DNA of 64,000 nucleotides from Pirellulaceae bacterium (GCA_019636385.1 JAHBXT010000004.1:1-64000); one strand, 5' to 3'. Numbered from the stretch's first letter, positions 43,988 to 52,858 are shown. Program-made: numbers and translations. The notes: a model not told the origin generated them from the sequence alone.

Positions 43988-45625
43988 TTGGCGAATCGAC
44001 ATGCCTCCGTTTAGATTCTTGACGTCCTGAAACCCCTGGCCTTTGAGCCAACTGGCTGCCACGTGAGCCCGCTTGCCGGAGTGACACACCACGATGGTCT
44101 GGCGGTGAGGATCTAGCTCTTGCCAACGCTCGACGATTGAGTCAACCGGAATGGCAATCGCATCGGGTAGTGGCAGTTTGCTGATTTCGTCATCGTTGCG
44201 CACATCGACAACTTGAATACCGGCCAGAGACGCGCCAGCAGGTGCGAGCTGGGGATAGTCAGCCAAATCGTTTTGCGCCACAAAGGCCGCCATGTGAACT
44301 GGGTCTTTGGCTGATCCAAACGGCGGTGCGTATGCCAAGTCCAGCCCGGCCAGATCATCGACCGTGCCGGAAAAATGCAGCAGCGTCGCCACCACATCCA
44401 ACCGCTTATCGATCCCCTGAGCACCCACGGCCTGAGCCCCCAGCACGCGACGAGTTTGCGGGCAGTAGACTAGTTTGAGCGTCAGATTCTTAGCGCCCGG
44501 AAAGTAACCTGCGTGATGACCAGCTTGAATCGTAGCGCAGCGGTACGCGATGCCACGCTGAGCGCACAACCGTTCGCTCAGTCCCGTCAGGCCAGCCGCC
44601 ACGTCGAAAACGCGGACGATGGAAGTCCCTTGAACCGGCGGCATCAGCGGGCCATGACCACAGGCAGCATGACCTCCAGCTACTCGACCCGAACGATTAG
44701 CGGGGCCGGCCAGCGGCACTCGCATCGGCTGACCAAGCGCGCCGTGATGATATTCAATCACATCGCCCACAGCATAAATATCAGGGTCGCTGGTTTGGCA
44801 GAACCGATTCACCACCACTCCTCCGCCCGAGCCAATTTCTAAACCAGCCGAAGCTGCCAACTGAGTGCGAGGTCTTACACCGGCTCCAACGATTACCAAA
44901 TTGGTATCCAGTAACTGGCCGTCGTCCTGCTCCACCCTGACGACGCGCCCCTGATCGACGCGCAATTGCCGTACGCTCGTATTCAACTTCACGTTGACTT
45001 CATGTCGCTCTAATTCGGCTTGTACTAGTCGGGCCATCTCGGCATCCAGAGGCCCCAAGACTTGGGGCAGCCGCTCGATCAGATCGACCTTGAGCCCGCG
45101 CTGCACTAGCTGCTCGACCACCTCCAGCCCTACAAAGCCCGCACCGATCACGGTGGCGCGTTTGCATGTTCGGTTTGACAGGCAGTCGACGATCAGGTCC
45201 ATGTCGCTGAGTGTCCACAACTGAAACAGGTTGTCTGCCGTGACATTGCAAAAATCAGGGCGAATCGGCTCAGAGCCAGTGGCCACGATTAATTTGTCGT
45301 AGGGATAACTGAAAGTCTCGCCCTGGCTGGTTTTTCCAGCCACACATTTGGCGGCCCGATCAATAGCCAGTACTTCGTGACCGGTGCAGACGCGAATACG
45401 GAAACGATCCCAAAATAACTTACTGGTGGCTACCAAGAGTGACTCGCGGCGCGCAATCTCGCCTCCCAGATGATAGGGCAGTCCGCAGTTCGCAAATGAA
45501 ATGACAGGCCCTTTTTCCAAAATCGTAATTTCGGCCCTGGCATTGGCTCGCCGAGCCCTGGCGGCTGCGGTAGCACCACCGGCCACACCGCCGACAATTA
45601 CGATTCTAAGTTGAGTTGTCGTCAT
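43937..45625 (-). CDS. CoA-disulfide reductase / NADH-dependent persulfide reductase with rhodanese domain
   Basis: The 562-aa product fuses an FAD/NAD-dependent disulfide oxidoreductase (about 1-450) to a rhodanese domain (about 465-550). The FAD motif G-G-V-A-G-G (12-17) and S-F-A-N-C-G-L-P-Y-H (Cys47, the single active Cys of CoADR) are present. NAD binding is shown by V-I-G-A-G-F-V-G-L-E and the second FAD contact by Y-A-V-G-D. The rhodanese loop is C-H-S-G-K-R-A, with Cys as sulfane carrier. Relatives reduce CoA disulfide or CoA persulfide/polysulfide with NAD(P)H in the cytoplasm. The start is set at ATG 45625; a TTG at 45634 is also in frame. The last 51 bp are antisense to the secretin-like gene. 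Confidence 0.9.
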   Translation of the reverse strand: MTTTQLRIVIVGGVAGGATAAARARRANARAEITILEKGPVISFANCGLPYHLGGEIARRESLLVATSKLFWDRFRIRVCTGHEVLAIDRAAKCVAGKTSQGETFSYPYDKLIVATGSEPIRPDFCNVTADNLFQLWTLSDMDLIVDCLSNRTCKRATVIGAGFVGLEVVEQLVQRGLKVDLIERLPQVLGPLDAEMARLVQAELERHEVNVKLNTSVRQLRVDQGRVVRVEQDDGQLLDTNLVIVGAGVRPRTQLAASAGLEIGSGGGVVVNRFCQTSDPDIYAVGDVIEYHHGALGQPMRVPLAGPANRSGRVAGGHAACGHGPLMPPVQGTSIVRVFDVAAGLTGLSERLCAQRGIAYRCATIQAGHHAGYFPGAKNLTLKLVYCPQTRRVLGAQAVGAQGIDKRLDVVATLLHFSGTVDDLAGLDLAYAPPFGSAKDPVHMAAFVAQNDLADYPQLAPAGASLAGIQVVDVRNDDEISKLPLPDAIAIPVDSIVERWQELDPHRQTIVVCHSGKRAHVAASWLKGQGFQDVKNLNGGMSIRQLVAPTTERVDGGSGGT

Positions 45626-45804
45626 GTTCAGCAATTCCTGATTTGCAGGTTGATTTGGAGAGAGGGACCAGCGAGGCGCCGGCGATCCGTTTGACAGAGG
45701 CTAAACTAAATGAGTGGATTGCCAGGAACGCTCCTCCATCACCGTAGGCTGTGCCTCGCGCCCGCCGACTACACGCCTGAACAGCATTTCGCGTGAATAC
45801 TTCC

Positions 45805-47268
45805 TTAAATGCAGCGAGTCCTTGACTGAGCAGCTATCAAGTTATTCTGTCGCAGCGATTTGGGAAGATGATTCTTCAGTGTGCCAGCGACCAGCTTGCC
45901 CCAGGCTACCGCACGCCCCTGCCACTGAACTTGGCACCAGCCGCCGGCTTCCGCTACTTGAGCCTTGATGTTGGCTGCTTCCACGGAAACGCTTTCTCCA
46001 GCAAAATAACGAATTGCCTGAGTATCGTACAGCACTACCTGTTGAACTGGCTGAAGGAGTGCAGAATTCAATACGGAACTGGCATAGCAGGGTTCGGCGA
46101 CCGCTCGCCGTAGTTCAAACATCGGCACACCGGATTCCAAGATGGCGCTGCATCGAGCTGGAAACAACTTAGAAACCAGATGGATGACTTTACCTTGTTG
46201 CCGGAGGTCGAAATCATCCACAGAATCATTTGGTAACCAAAATGGCAATTGAGACAGTTTGCCACGCCAGCCTTGCCATCGTTTACGCGCACCCATTGAT
46301 GAGTCATTGTCTATTGCCGGGGGATCATCCTGACCACGTGGGCGCTGCAATGCGGCTGCAAAGCCACCATCGCAATGATCTCGGTGTGGCCACAGTCGAT
46401 AGCTGCCAGGCAGACGCGGACTGCTCCACTGGGCTAGTTCCGGAGTCGCCAGCATTTCCCAGTGCGATTCATGATTCAGAAATCGTTCAATCAGCTGTTC
46501 GTTTTCAGCCACTGAAAAGGTACAGGTTGAATAGACCAATCGCCCACCAGGGCGTACCAGCTTGCTGGCCGCATGTAGAATGCGCCACTGTCGCGCGGCG
46601 CTATGTTCGATCTGCAGCTTGGAGAATGCCGACCATGACTGTCGATCTCGCCCTACCAGCGATTGCCCGGTACAGGGAGCATCCACCAGAACGCAATCGA
46701 ACATCTGCCAGCAGTGACTGGACAACCGCTCGACATCGGAACTCGTAGTCACATGATTCGCCCAGCCGGTTCGGTACAACGCATGCTGCAGGACCGGCAA
46801 GCGGCTACCAATCACTTCATTGGCGACCAACAGCCCCCTGCCCTCTAATTGTTCGAGCAGCCCGGTTGCCTTGCCCCCCGGCGCCGCACACAGATCACAG
46901 ACAAGCTGTCCCGGCTGAACTTGGCACAGCGCTAGGGCCAACATGGATGCGGCATCTTGCAGGTAGTAATCGCCTGCGGCATGATGCAAAAACGCACCTG
47001 GGCGAATCGCGTCATTCGCCACCCAGCGACCACGCTGATACCACGGAACAGGCTGTACCTCAAATGGCAGGACAATTACCGACGAATCATCGCGCAACCT
47101 CAAACCTCGACGGGAGTGCTGTATTAGCGACTGGCAAAACTGCTCCAACTCGACGCCATCTAGCCCTAACTGATCCGACCCCAGCACACTCTTCCAATCC
47201 ACTTCTTGTGCACCGGGCTTAGCCGGCGACATTGAGTTATTAGAAGCTTCCGAGTTCGATTTGCGCAT
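45805..47268 (-). CDS. RsmF-like RNA (cytosine-5-)-methyltransferase (NOL1/NOP2/Sun family)
   Basis: The 487-aa protein carries the SAM-dependent m5C methyltransferase core. D-L-C-A-A-P-G-G-K-A is the SAM motif (about 133-142), V-D-A-P-C-T-G-Q holds the release Cys (about 198), and Y-S-T-C-T-F-S holds the catalytic Cys (about 250). The C-terminal part (W-G-K-L-V-A-G-T-L-K-N-H-L-P-K) matches the RNA-binding tail of RsmF-type enzymes that modify 16S rRNA. The tail supports RsmF rather than RsmB, but the target cytosine cannot be told by eye. It stands 179 bp downstream of the CoADR gene on the same strand. No ribosome-binding site is obvious, so the exact start (47268 or the in-frame Met at 47232) is uncertain. 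Confidence 0.88.
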   Translation of the reverse strand: MRKSNSEASNNSMSPAKPGAQEVDWKSVLGSDQLGLDGVELEQFCQSLIQHSRRGLRLRDDSSVIVLPFEVQPVPWYQRGRWVANDAIRPGAFLHHAAGDYYLQDAASMLALALCQVQPGQLVCDLCAAPGGKATGLLEQLEGRGLLVANEVIGSRLPVLQHALYRTGWANHVTTSSDVERLSSHCWQMFDCVLVDAPCTGQSLVGRDRQSWSAFSKLQIEHSAARQWRILHAASKLVRPGGRLVYSTCTFSVAENEQLIERFLNHESHWEMLATPELAQWSSPRLPGSYRLWPHRDHCDGGFAAALQRPRGQDDPPAIDNDSSMGARKRWQGWRGKLSQLPFWLPNDSVDDFDLRQQGKVIHLVSKLFPARCSAILESGVPMFELRRAVAEPCYASSVLNSALLQPVQQVVLYDTQAIRYFAGESVSVEAANIKAQVAEAGGWCQVQWQGRAVAWGKLVAGTLKNHLPKSLRQNNLIAAQSRTRCI

Positions 47269-47483
47269 GTAATTGTGATACGTTCAGTGAGGACAGAAGC
47301 GAGAAGCGCAGTAAGCTTTCTCAGAATATGCAGGTTGAACCATGTTTCGCGCACGGCGTTTCTTCAGTTCTCAAGTATCTCCCTGCAGGCAGCGAGTTAA
47401 ACAGTCACCCGGCGTTCCAAAATCTTTGGCCAATCCGATAAACTCGCTGGGGTCACGAATGTTGAGGAAACGGCAAGCGTTCG

Positions 47484-48326
47484 TCAAAAGGTGTAGATTA
47501 AGCGAAAAGCTGACTCCGGGGAGGTTACTTGGGAATTAAAGAACACTCCCGTGCCGGTTTGTAGCATAATGTTATCCCGCCATTCCCAGTGCAATTGAGG
47601 CATTAACAACAGAGAATTTCTTCCTCCCAAGCTGGTGGCACCATTGGTTTCAAATCCCAGCGTTGCATGGTCGGTCAGATGTCTAAACACGGACAAATTA
47701 AACAGCCGTCTAGTTCTGTCTTGTCGATCAGGCCCATTGATCTCAGTGTCGACACCCACCATGGCCAGAGCTGACCAATAGCGATCAAATTCCATGCCCA
47801 TCAGATACAAGATGGTGGGAGACCAATTATGAGTTTTACGGTTATAGAGCAGGATTGACTGCGCGCCATGGATGAATCGATCACCGAGGGCGGTCCCAAA
47901 CGTCACCTGTCCAGCGAATTTGTAGGACTCCAGTGTGCCTTCTTCGAAAGGCAGCTCAAATTCCAGAGCTACTCCATCACGAATAGCAAACTCGATCTCG
48001 GGTGCCCATTCGGCGTGTCGCTTGCGTTGATGCCAGGGCACGATTGCCAACACATTGATCTCCGCCTCGCCGCGCTGGGCTCCCAGGGGGCGCACAAGAT
48101 CGAACACCATCGGTTCCGGAATGCGTGGGCGATTATCACTGTCGCGGAGCTTATCAGCCCCAAACAATTCGACGCCGGCCAGCTCTATCCCGCCGGAGTC
48201 GCTTTGGTTCCAGCGCGGTGGCAACCACGGTTCATCATAAGATCCATAGCCTCCGTCAGAAATCTGTGCCATCAGTAGAGTCGATGGCGACAGGATAAAG
48301 ATCAGTCCAACAACGATTCGATACAT
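47484..48326 (-). CDS. Outer-membrane beta-barrel-like protein of unknown function
   Basis: The 280-aa product has a signal peptide (residues 1 to about 20, ending L-M-A-Q) and then alternating polar/hydrophobic stretches typical of a small beta-barrel. The chain ends in S-A-F-R-L-I-Y-T-F; a C-terminal aromatic residue is the usual outer-membrane insertion signal. No enzyme motif is present. It resembles uncharacterised planctomycete surface or transport proteins. It follows the Cys-rich protein gene (48760-49659) on the same strand but is separated from it by 433 bp with a strong terminator, so it has its own promoter. Confidence 0.72.
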   Translation of the reverse strand: MYRIVVGLIFILSPSTLLMAQISDGGYGSYDEPWLPPRWNQSDSGGIELAGVELFGADKLRDSDNRPRIPEPMVFDLVRPLGAQRGEAEINVLAIVPWHQRKRHAEWAPEIEFAIRDGVALEFELPFEEGTLESYKFAGQVTFGTALGDRFIHGAQSILLYNRKTHNWSPTILYLMGMEFDRYWSALAMVGVDTEINGPDRQDRTRRLFNLSVFRHLTDHATLGFETNGATSLGGRNSLLLMPQLHWEWRDNIMLQTGTGVFFNSQVTSPESAFRLIYTF

Positions 48327-48759
48327 TGGCGCCTTGAGTTGCGAGAATGATCGTGGAATACGAATCGATATTGGCCTATGCTTGCATCAATCGTGACGCT
48401 TGCGACGGCTCGCCAAAATGCGATGTCATTTCCTCCAGTAAGTAATAGTCGGCCAGACAGCCGATACGATCCATTAAATTTTACTTTGTAACTTAGCACG
48501 CAATGCGTGGGGAACTCCACGGCTTGCTCGAAAAGCGCATACAAGTTGTAACGTGGCTGAAGTTAGGTTTGACAGCATTCAATTGCGTTCGTTCAGATTC
48601 AGGGCCGCTCGCGGAGAACAACAACTGCTTGGCGACGGGGCGTTACTACATTTGTGAATTTCGTGGGATTGCTTCATCAAAAAACGGCTCGCCAATTTTC
48701 ACTGGCGAGCCGTTTAAGTTTAACGTATCTGAAGCTCAAGCGGTTTACTATGCCGAAGC
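48327..48759. other. Intergenic region between the Cys-rich and beta-barrel genes
   Basis: This 433-bp stretch holds the terminator of the Cys-rich gene (48679-48715) and, toward 48327, the upstream region of the beta-barrel gene. Only very short frames are present; I see no further gene. Confidence 0.6.
48679..48715 (-). terminator. Strong intrinsic terminator of the Cys-rich protein gene
   Basis: Two 13-bp arms (48682-48694 and 48703-48715) form a perfect stem around an 8-nt loop. On the minus strand the stem is followed by six T residues (48679-48684). It lies 45 bp past the stop of the Cys-rich gene. A shorter T-run on the plus side allows weak termination in the other direction. Confidence 0.9.
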
Positions 48760-49659
48760 TTAGCGAACGTAGCTCGTAGCTTGGACGACACGTCGATTGC
48801 TCTTCAGGTAAGCACTTGGGTCAACGACTGGTGCTGGAGGCATCGGAGCTGCTTCCGAGGCAGCAGGAGCTGCAGCCGGAGCACAGCTCGAGCAACCGGA
48901 GCTTTGGCAGCAGGAGTCACAAGCGCTGTCGCAGCAAGCATTGCGCTTCTGGAACAGGCGAGACAACAGGCCTGAGCGTCCGCAGCCACTATCGCAACAT
49001 GCGTCTTCGCAACCGCAGCTTGGAGCTGCATGGCAAGCGTTGCTCTCGCAGCCGCAGCTGGGAGCAGCATTGCAGCAGCTGGAGTTAGCGCAAGGATCGC
49101 AAGCGTCGCAGCAGCTATCACACTTGTTGCCACAGCTTAACAAACCTCGCAGCATTTGTCGCTTGCGAGCTTCGATCTTGCCTAGCAGTTCCAGCATCGG
49201 TCGGCGACGCGACTTGCAGCAAGGATCACAAGCGGTTTCACAGCCGCAGCTAGGTGCCGCATTGCAGCAAGGATCGCAAGCAGTCTCGCAGCCGCACGAT
49301 GGGCCACGCAGTTTGCCTAACAATCCACAGCCTTTGCTGTTGTCGCAGCAGTTGTTTTCACAACCGCAGCTTGGATCGGCTTTGCAGCAAGGATCGCAAG
49401 CAGTCTCGCAGCCGCACGATGGGCCTCGCAGTTTGCCTAACAATCCACAGCCTTTGCTGTTGTCGCAGCAGTTGTTTTCACAACCGCAGCTTGGATCGGC
49501 TTTGCAGCAGGGATCGGCAGCGCAACCAGTGTCGCAACAACTGCTATCACACCCACATCCATTCAGACCGAGCATTCGGTCTAGTAGTCCCCCGCCAAAG
49601 GATGGCGTACATAGGCTAGCGCCTAATAGAAGGGATCCGAGTAACTTGTTCCATCTCAT
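48760..49659 (-). CDS. Exported cysteine-rich repeat protein
   Basis: The 299-aa product has a signal peptide (1 to about 22) and a body in which roughly one residue in five is Cys (about 55 in all). They are arranged in P-S-C-G-C, D-P-C-C and N-N-C-C motifs. A 40-residue unit containing G-C-G-L-L-G-K-L-R-G-P-S occurs twice in tandem with near-identity, and partial units follow. Pro/Ala-rich residues (about 255-285) precede a short tail ending T-S-Y-V-R. Planctomycete walls contain disulfide-linked Cys-rich proteins, so a structural envelope role is plausible, but the YTV domain of the known wall proteins is not seen. AGGGAG (49670-49675) supports the start, and a strong terminator follows. 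A metal-binding or redox role is an alternative. Confidence 0.83.
   Translation of the reverse strand: MRWNKLLGSLLLGASLCTPSFGGGLLDRMLGLNGCGCDSSCCDTGCAADPCCKADPSCGCENNCCDNSKGCGLLGKLRGPSCGCETACDPCCKADPSCGCENNCCDNSKGCGLLGKLRGPSCGCETACDPCCNAAPSCGCETACDPCCKSRRRPMLELLGKIEARKRQMLRGLLSCGNKCDSCCDACDPCANSSCCNAAPSCGCESNACHAAPSCGCEDACCDSGCGRSGLLSRLFQKRNACCDSACDSCCQSSGCSSCAPAAAPAASEAAPMPPAPVVDPSAYLKSNRRVVQATSYVR
49261..49500. repeat. 120-bp tandem duplication in the Cys-rich gene
   Basis: Copies at 49261-49380 and 49381-49500 differ at only about two positions. Each encodes 40 aa, so the duplication is in frame. The near-identity at DNA level points to recent duplication or gene conversion. Confidence 0.95.
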
Positions 49660-50319
49660 CGATTCTCAACTCCCTAAACGATGAACCGTTGGTAATTGGC
49701 GCGGTTTGGCCGAATTGGGGGTGATGGCCGAGACCGGTTTCGACGTACGAAGTCGCCGCCGAAATCGCCCTCCGACCGGGGTGGCAACGAACAGACTGGC
49801 CGAGTAAGGGGCTCAGCCGCCTGTTCCACTTCGTGTGCCGATTACGGATGCAAAACCCGAGAATGACTCGAATCCTGCGTTCACTCCCATTTTCTGCCTG
49901 GGTCTACCGCACCGAAGAAGGGACGAATCTTTCCAAGACTCAGTAATCCCTTCCTGACTCAAGCGGAAAACGCGGACGCATTTGTCGCCTGAGTCAGCTT
50001 CAGGTATCGGTCGATCAGAAAGCAAAGGTTGAGCAACCGCAAGCCTTTTTCGAGAAACGAGTTACGGCATTTTGCCGGCGCGGTTGTTTCGATTGCGTAG
50101 ACTTTTCGTGCTAGGAGATATTTACGGACACACCTACAAAGAGTAATCAGTACAGACTACCCCACGATTGCATTGATAGGGAACATTCGTACACTCTTTC
50201 TAGAGGATCTAGGTGTTGAAAATTCCCGCTTTCGGTCCATTCACAGCGTTCCACACAACCGTCACGCACGGCTTATATTGCCTGATTTGACTGCAATTTT
50301 GTCCGGGTAGCCCCAGATT
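49660..50319. other. Intergenic region between the Cys-rich and cupin genes
   Basis: This 660-bp stretch separates divergent genes and should hold the promoters of both. The Cys-rich ribosome-binding site lies at 49670-49675. A 70-codon frame on the minus strand (49813-50025) has no supporting features. No stem-loop or repeat stands out. Confidence 0.6.
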
Positions 50320-50673
50320 ATGGCCAGCTTGCCGTTTGAATTCATCGACTTCGCAGCGCTGCCCGGAGTCGAGTGTCCGTGTGGAGTAGCTCGACGCGGT
50401 TTGATGGACCAACTACAGGTGCCATACTCGCTGCATATAACGGACATATCCAAGGATGCCCGTGTCCACTACCACCGGCAAACCACCGAGACCTATCTAT
50501 TTCTGGCCTGCGACCAAGACGCTCAAATGGAACTGGACGGACGGTTGTTGCCTGTGCGACCACAAACCGCACTTGTCATTTATCCGGGAACCCGCCATAG
50601 GGCTGTGGGAACCATGAGAGTCGCTATAATAGCTTCGCCGAAATTTGATGAAAGCGACGAGTACTTCGACTGA
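50320..50673 (+). CDS. Small cupin-domain protein
   Basis: The 117-aa product is a single conserved cupin barrel. H-Y-H (residues 50 and 52), Glu a few residues later in T-T-E-T-Y, and a late His in P-G-T-R-H-R form the H-x-H...E...H metal set. Proteins of this size are sugar isomerases, epimerases, dioxygenases or pure sensors, and the substrate cannot be told. No signal peptide is seen. It opens a run of same-strand genes leading to the haem A synthase genes, only 14 bp before the next small frame. Confidence 0.85.
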   Translation: MASLPFEFIDFAALPGVECPCGVARRGLMDQLQVPYSLHITDISKDARVHYHRQTTETYLFLACDQDAQMELDGRLLPVRPQTALVIYPGTRHRAVGTMRVAIIASPKFDESDEYFD

Positions 50674-50687
50674 GAATCGACAGGGCC

Positions 50688-50819
50688 ATGAAACGTGAAC
50701 TGTATGCCGCAGCACTGATATTTTTTGCGTTCGTCTCCGGAATGCTGCTAACAGCGGCCACCAGCGGATGTGACGGTGGCTCTCAAACACAAGCTGCCGC
50801 TGAACAGATCGCTAAGTAG
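50688..50819 (+). CDS. Small exported peptide, possible lipoprotein
   Basis: This 43-codon frame has a hydrophobic N-terminal helix (residues 6-22) and a T-S-G-C at 25-28, which could act as a poor lipobox, followed by a short polar tail. AGGG lies just before the ATG. It is 14 bp after the cupin gene and 32 bp before the receiver-like gene. It is too short for homology by eye; position and composition are the only support. Confidence 0.45.
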   Translation: MKRELYAAALIFFAFVSGMLLTAATSGCDGGSQTQAAAEQIAK

Positions 50820-50851
50820 CGATTTTCGAGTGCGTAAGTGCAAGTCAAGCC

Positions 50852-51244
50852 ATGTCCAAAGTAGTTCTCGATGTGGGTAATTGCGGTCCAGACCACAACT
50901 CAATTTGCAATCTGGTTACTGGCCGATTCAAAGCTCAGGTAATTCAGGCGCACGGGGCTGAGGATGCGATTCAAATCCTTGCCACCCGCCAAATTGACTT
51001 GGTGCTCATCAACCGCAAGCTCGACCAGGACTACTCCGACGGCGTTGAAGTGCTGAAGGCGATTAAAGCGGACGAACGATTTCGATCGGTGCCTGTAATG
51101 CTAATAACAAACTACGAAGAACATCAACAACAGGCGGTATCGCTCGGAGCCCTGCCTGGGTTTGGAAAGCTAGCACTATCGTCACCGCAAACCATTCGGC
51201 GACTGGCTGCCATCTTGTCGGAGCGCGATGAAACGCCGGCTTAA
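50852..51244 (+). CDS. Degenerate response-regulator receiver domain protein
   Basis: The 130-aa product has the alternating strand/helix layout of a CheY-like receiver. The position of the phospho-accepting Asp (after L-V-L-I) is Asn54, and the usual acidic pair near the N-terminus is not obvious, although Lys in F-G-K and a Thr in L-I-T-N occupy the expected switch and Lys positions. It has no output domain. It is therefore probably a pseudo-receiver that works by protein binding rather than phosphorylation. It lies 61 bp before the cytochrome c gene. Function in haem or oxidase regulation would be a guess. Confidence 0.8.
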   Translation: MSKVVLDVGNCGPDHNSICNLVTGRFKAQVIQAHGAEDAIQILATRQIDLVLINRKLDQDYSDGVEVLKAIKADERFRSVPVMLITNYEEHQQQAVSLGALPGFGKLALSSPQTIRRLAAILSERDETPA

Positions 51245-51304
51245 CGCGTTCAGGGAGCGGATCCCGATTTTAGAGTCGCGAGCTTCAGCTTGAACAGATT
51301 CAAG

Positions 51305-52858
51305 ATGCCCCTCAAGCCAGTTCTTTGCACGGGTACACTGCTCGTGGCGGTACTCTCAGTCGGACAGTATGTTTCGAATACGCGGGCCATTGCGTTGAGT
51401 GCGCGAAGAGTTCAAAACCAAAATGCTCTACTTCACGGGAACTTGGCGCATCCTGGTTACAGAGGTCCAGCCTACGCTGGCGCGCTGCCACTCATTGGAT
51501 GGTTGCTTTTTCAGGTTCTGTCGAGCTTAGCGTCACTTAGCCTTCGTCTCGCAGACGGCATCATAACCGGTCGTACAATCCACGCACCGGTTAGCGGAGC
51601 GACATCCGACAACATACGATTTTGGGTGACCTGCGCAACTGTTTTATGCCCCATCGTTTTTGCTGTGGGATGCAAGCGCAGCGAGCCGGCGTTTTCGACC
51701 AACGGCGTGCAAGTCCTTCGACTGGAAAAGGAAATTGGCCAGGCATTGCCCAGCCAAGCGCTGTCAGACATCGCCCATTCTCTTGAGGACATCTTTGGTA
51801 CACCAAACGATCCGCGATTTCCTGCCGAAGGAATAACATCTGTTTTATCCTTAGCTAATTTGAAGCGTGCTGCAGGCCCCGTTTCGAGCGACGAGGAGGA
51901 TACGCAGTTCGGTTTGTATCGCAAGCATTGCGTTCGCTGCCACGGTCTAACCGGCGATGGAAGAGGTGCTGCGGCAAGAATGCTGGCTCCTTATCCGCGC
52001 GACTTTCGTATGGGAAAATTCAAATTCAAATCAACGCCCATCGGCACCAAGCCGACTCGTGCAGACCTGGCTCGCACGCTTCGCCAAGGCATCCCTGGTA
52101 CCAGCATGCCTGCCTTTGATTTGCTAAAGGGCGAAGACATCGAGGCCCTGGTAGATTATGTAATCTACCTTAGCGTTCGCGGTCAAACCGAACGAGCGCT
52201 CTTGGACGAAATCGCCTACAATTCCGACAGTCAAGCGGACACAGTAGCCACCGACAAGATTGTTGCCCGATTGTTGACTCAGTGGCGAGTTCCATCGCAG
52301 CCCGAATCTGAACCTCCAGCCGGTTGGGTCGCCTGGGGTCAGGCGGCCAAGGGCTCCGAAGAACAAAGTCGGTTAAGTCAGTCAGTAGAACGTGGGCGGC
52401 AACTTTTTCAAAGTGAGTTGGCCGGGTGTGCCAAGTGCCACGGTGAAACCGGTGCGGGTGGTCGCTGGCAAGGAGACTTCGACGACTGGACGAAAGACTG
52501 GACCAGTGCCACCGGTATCCACACTACGGATAAAGCCTCCCTCAAGCCATTCTTCCGCGCTGGTGCATTTAAGCCCATATCCAATTCAGCTCGCGATTTG
52601 ACATTGGGGGTTTTTCGCGGTGGAGCACGACCTGCCGACTTGTACAACCGAATCGTGCATGGCATCGAAGGCACACCCATGCCGGCGGCTGCAGTTCAGC
52701 CGTCTGTACCCCAGGGACTGACGACCGAGCAGGTATGGGATGTGGTGAATTACTTACTGAGCCTGACCAAGAGCACTCCCCATGTCACCAGCGATGCACC
52801 GACGCAGGCTGCACGGCAGAATCCCGACGAACACTTGAGTCAGGAGACCACACTGTGA
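51305..52858 (+). CDS. Membrane-anchored dihaem cytochrome c
   Basis: The 517-aa frame has two c-type haem sites, C-V-R-C-H (about residue 211) and C-A-K-C-H (about 377). Each lies in a mono-haem cytochrome c fold with a later Met (T-S-M-P-A-F and T-P-M-P-A-A) as distal ligand. The N-terminus is unusual: hydrophobic segments at about 6-22 and 55-78, then a stretch ending F-A-V-G-C-K-R. That last stretch would be a good lipoprotein signal if translation began at GTG 51626, giving 411 aa. I keep ATG 51305 as the default but mark the start as open. The stop overlaps the haem A synthase GTG, so electron delivery to the cytochrome oxidase is a reasonable role. Confidence 0.85.
   Translation: MPLKPVLCTGTLLVAVLSVGQYVSNTRAIALSARRVQNQNALLHGNLAHPGYRGPAYAGALPLIGWLLFQVLSSLASLSLRLADGIITGRTIHAPVSGATSDNIRFWVTCATVLCPIVFAVGCKRSEPAFSTNGVQVLRLEKEIGQALPSQALSDIAHSLEDIFGTPNDPRFPAEGITSVLSLANLKRAAGPVSSDEEDTQFGLYRKHCVRCHGLTGDGRGAAARMLAPYPRDFRMGKFKFKSTPIGTKPTRADLARTLRQGIPGTSMPAFDLLKGEDIEALVDYVIYLSVRGQTERALLDEIAYNSDSQADTVATDKIVARLLTQWRVPSQPESEPPAGWVAWGQAAKGSEEQSRLSQSVERGRQLFQSELAGCAKCHGETGAGGRWQGDFDDWTKDWTSATGIHTTDKASLKPFFRAGAFKPISNSARDLTLGVFRGGARPADLYNRIVHGIEGTPMPAAAVQPSVPQGLTTEQVWDVVNYLLSLTKSTPHVTSDAPTQAARQNPDEHLSQETTL
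52842..52846 (+). promoter_or_regulatory. Ribosome-binding site deciding the ctaA start
   Basis: AGGAG inside the end of the cytochrome c gene, 8 bp before a GTG (52855) that overlaps the stop TGA. It supports this start over the frame's earlier TTG/ATG codons. Confidence 0.75.

Noticed and set aside
48376..48429. Very short minus-strand frame with a GGAGGA directly before its ATG
   Set aside because: The Shine-Dalgarno match is only 1 nt from the ATG, too close to work, and the frame is about 17 codons long.
49261..49500. 120-bp repeat considered as a CRISPR or mobile-element feature
   Set aside because: Only two adjacent copies, no spacers, no terminal inverted repeats or transposase; it is an in-frame duplication.
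48941..49684. 247-codon plus-strand frame opposite the Cys-rich gene
   Set aside because: Its Gln/Leu/Ser-rich repeat is the reverse reading of the Cys codons; the minus-strand gene has a signal peptide, ribosome-binding site and terminator.
49813..50025. 70-codon minus-strand frame in the long intergenic region
   Set aside because: No ribosome-binding site, hydrophobic segment or recognisable motif.
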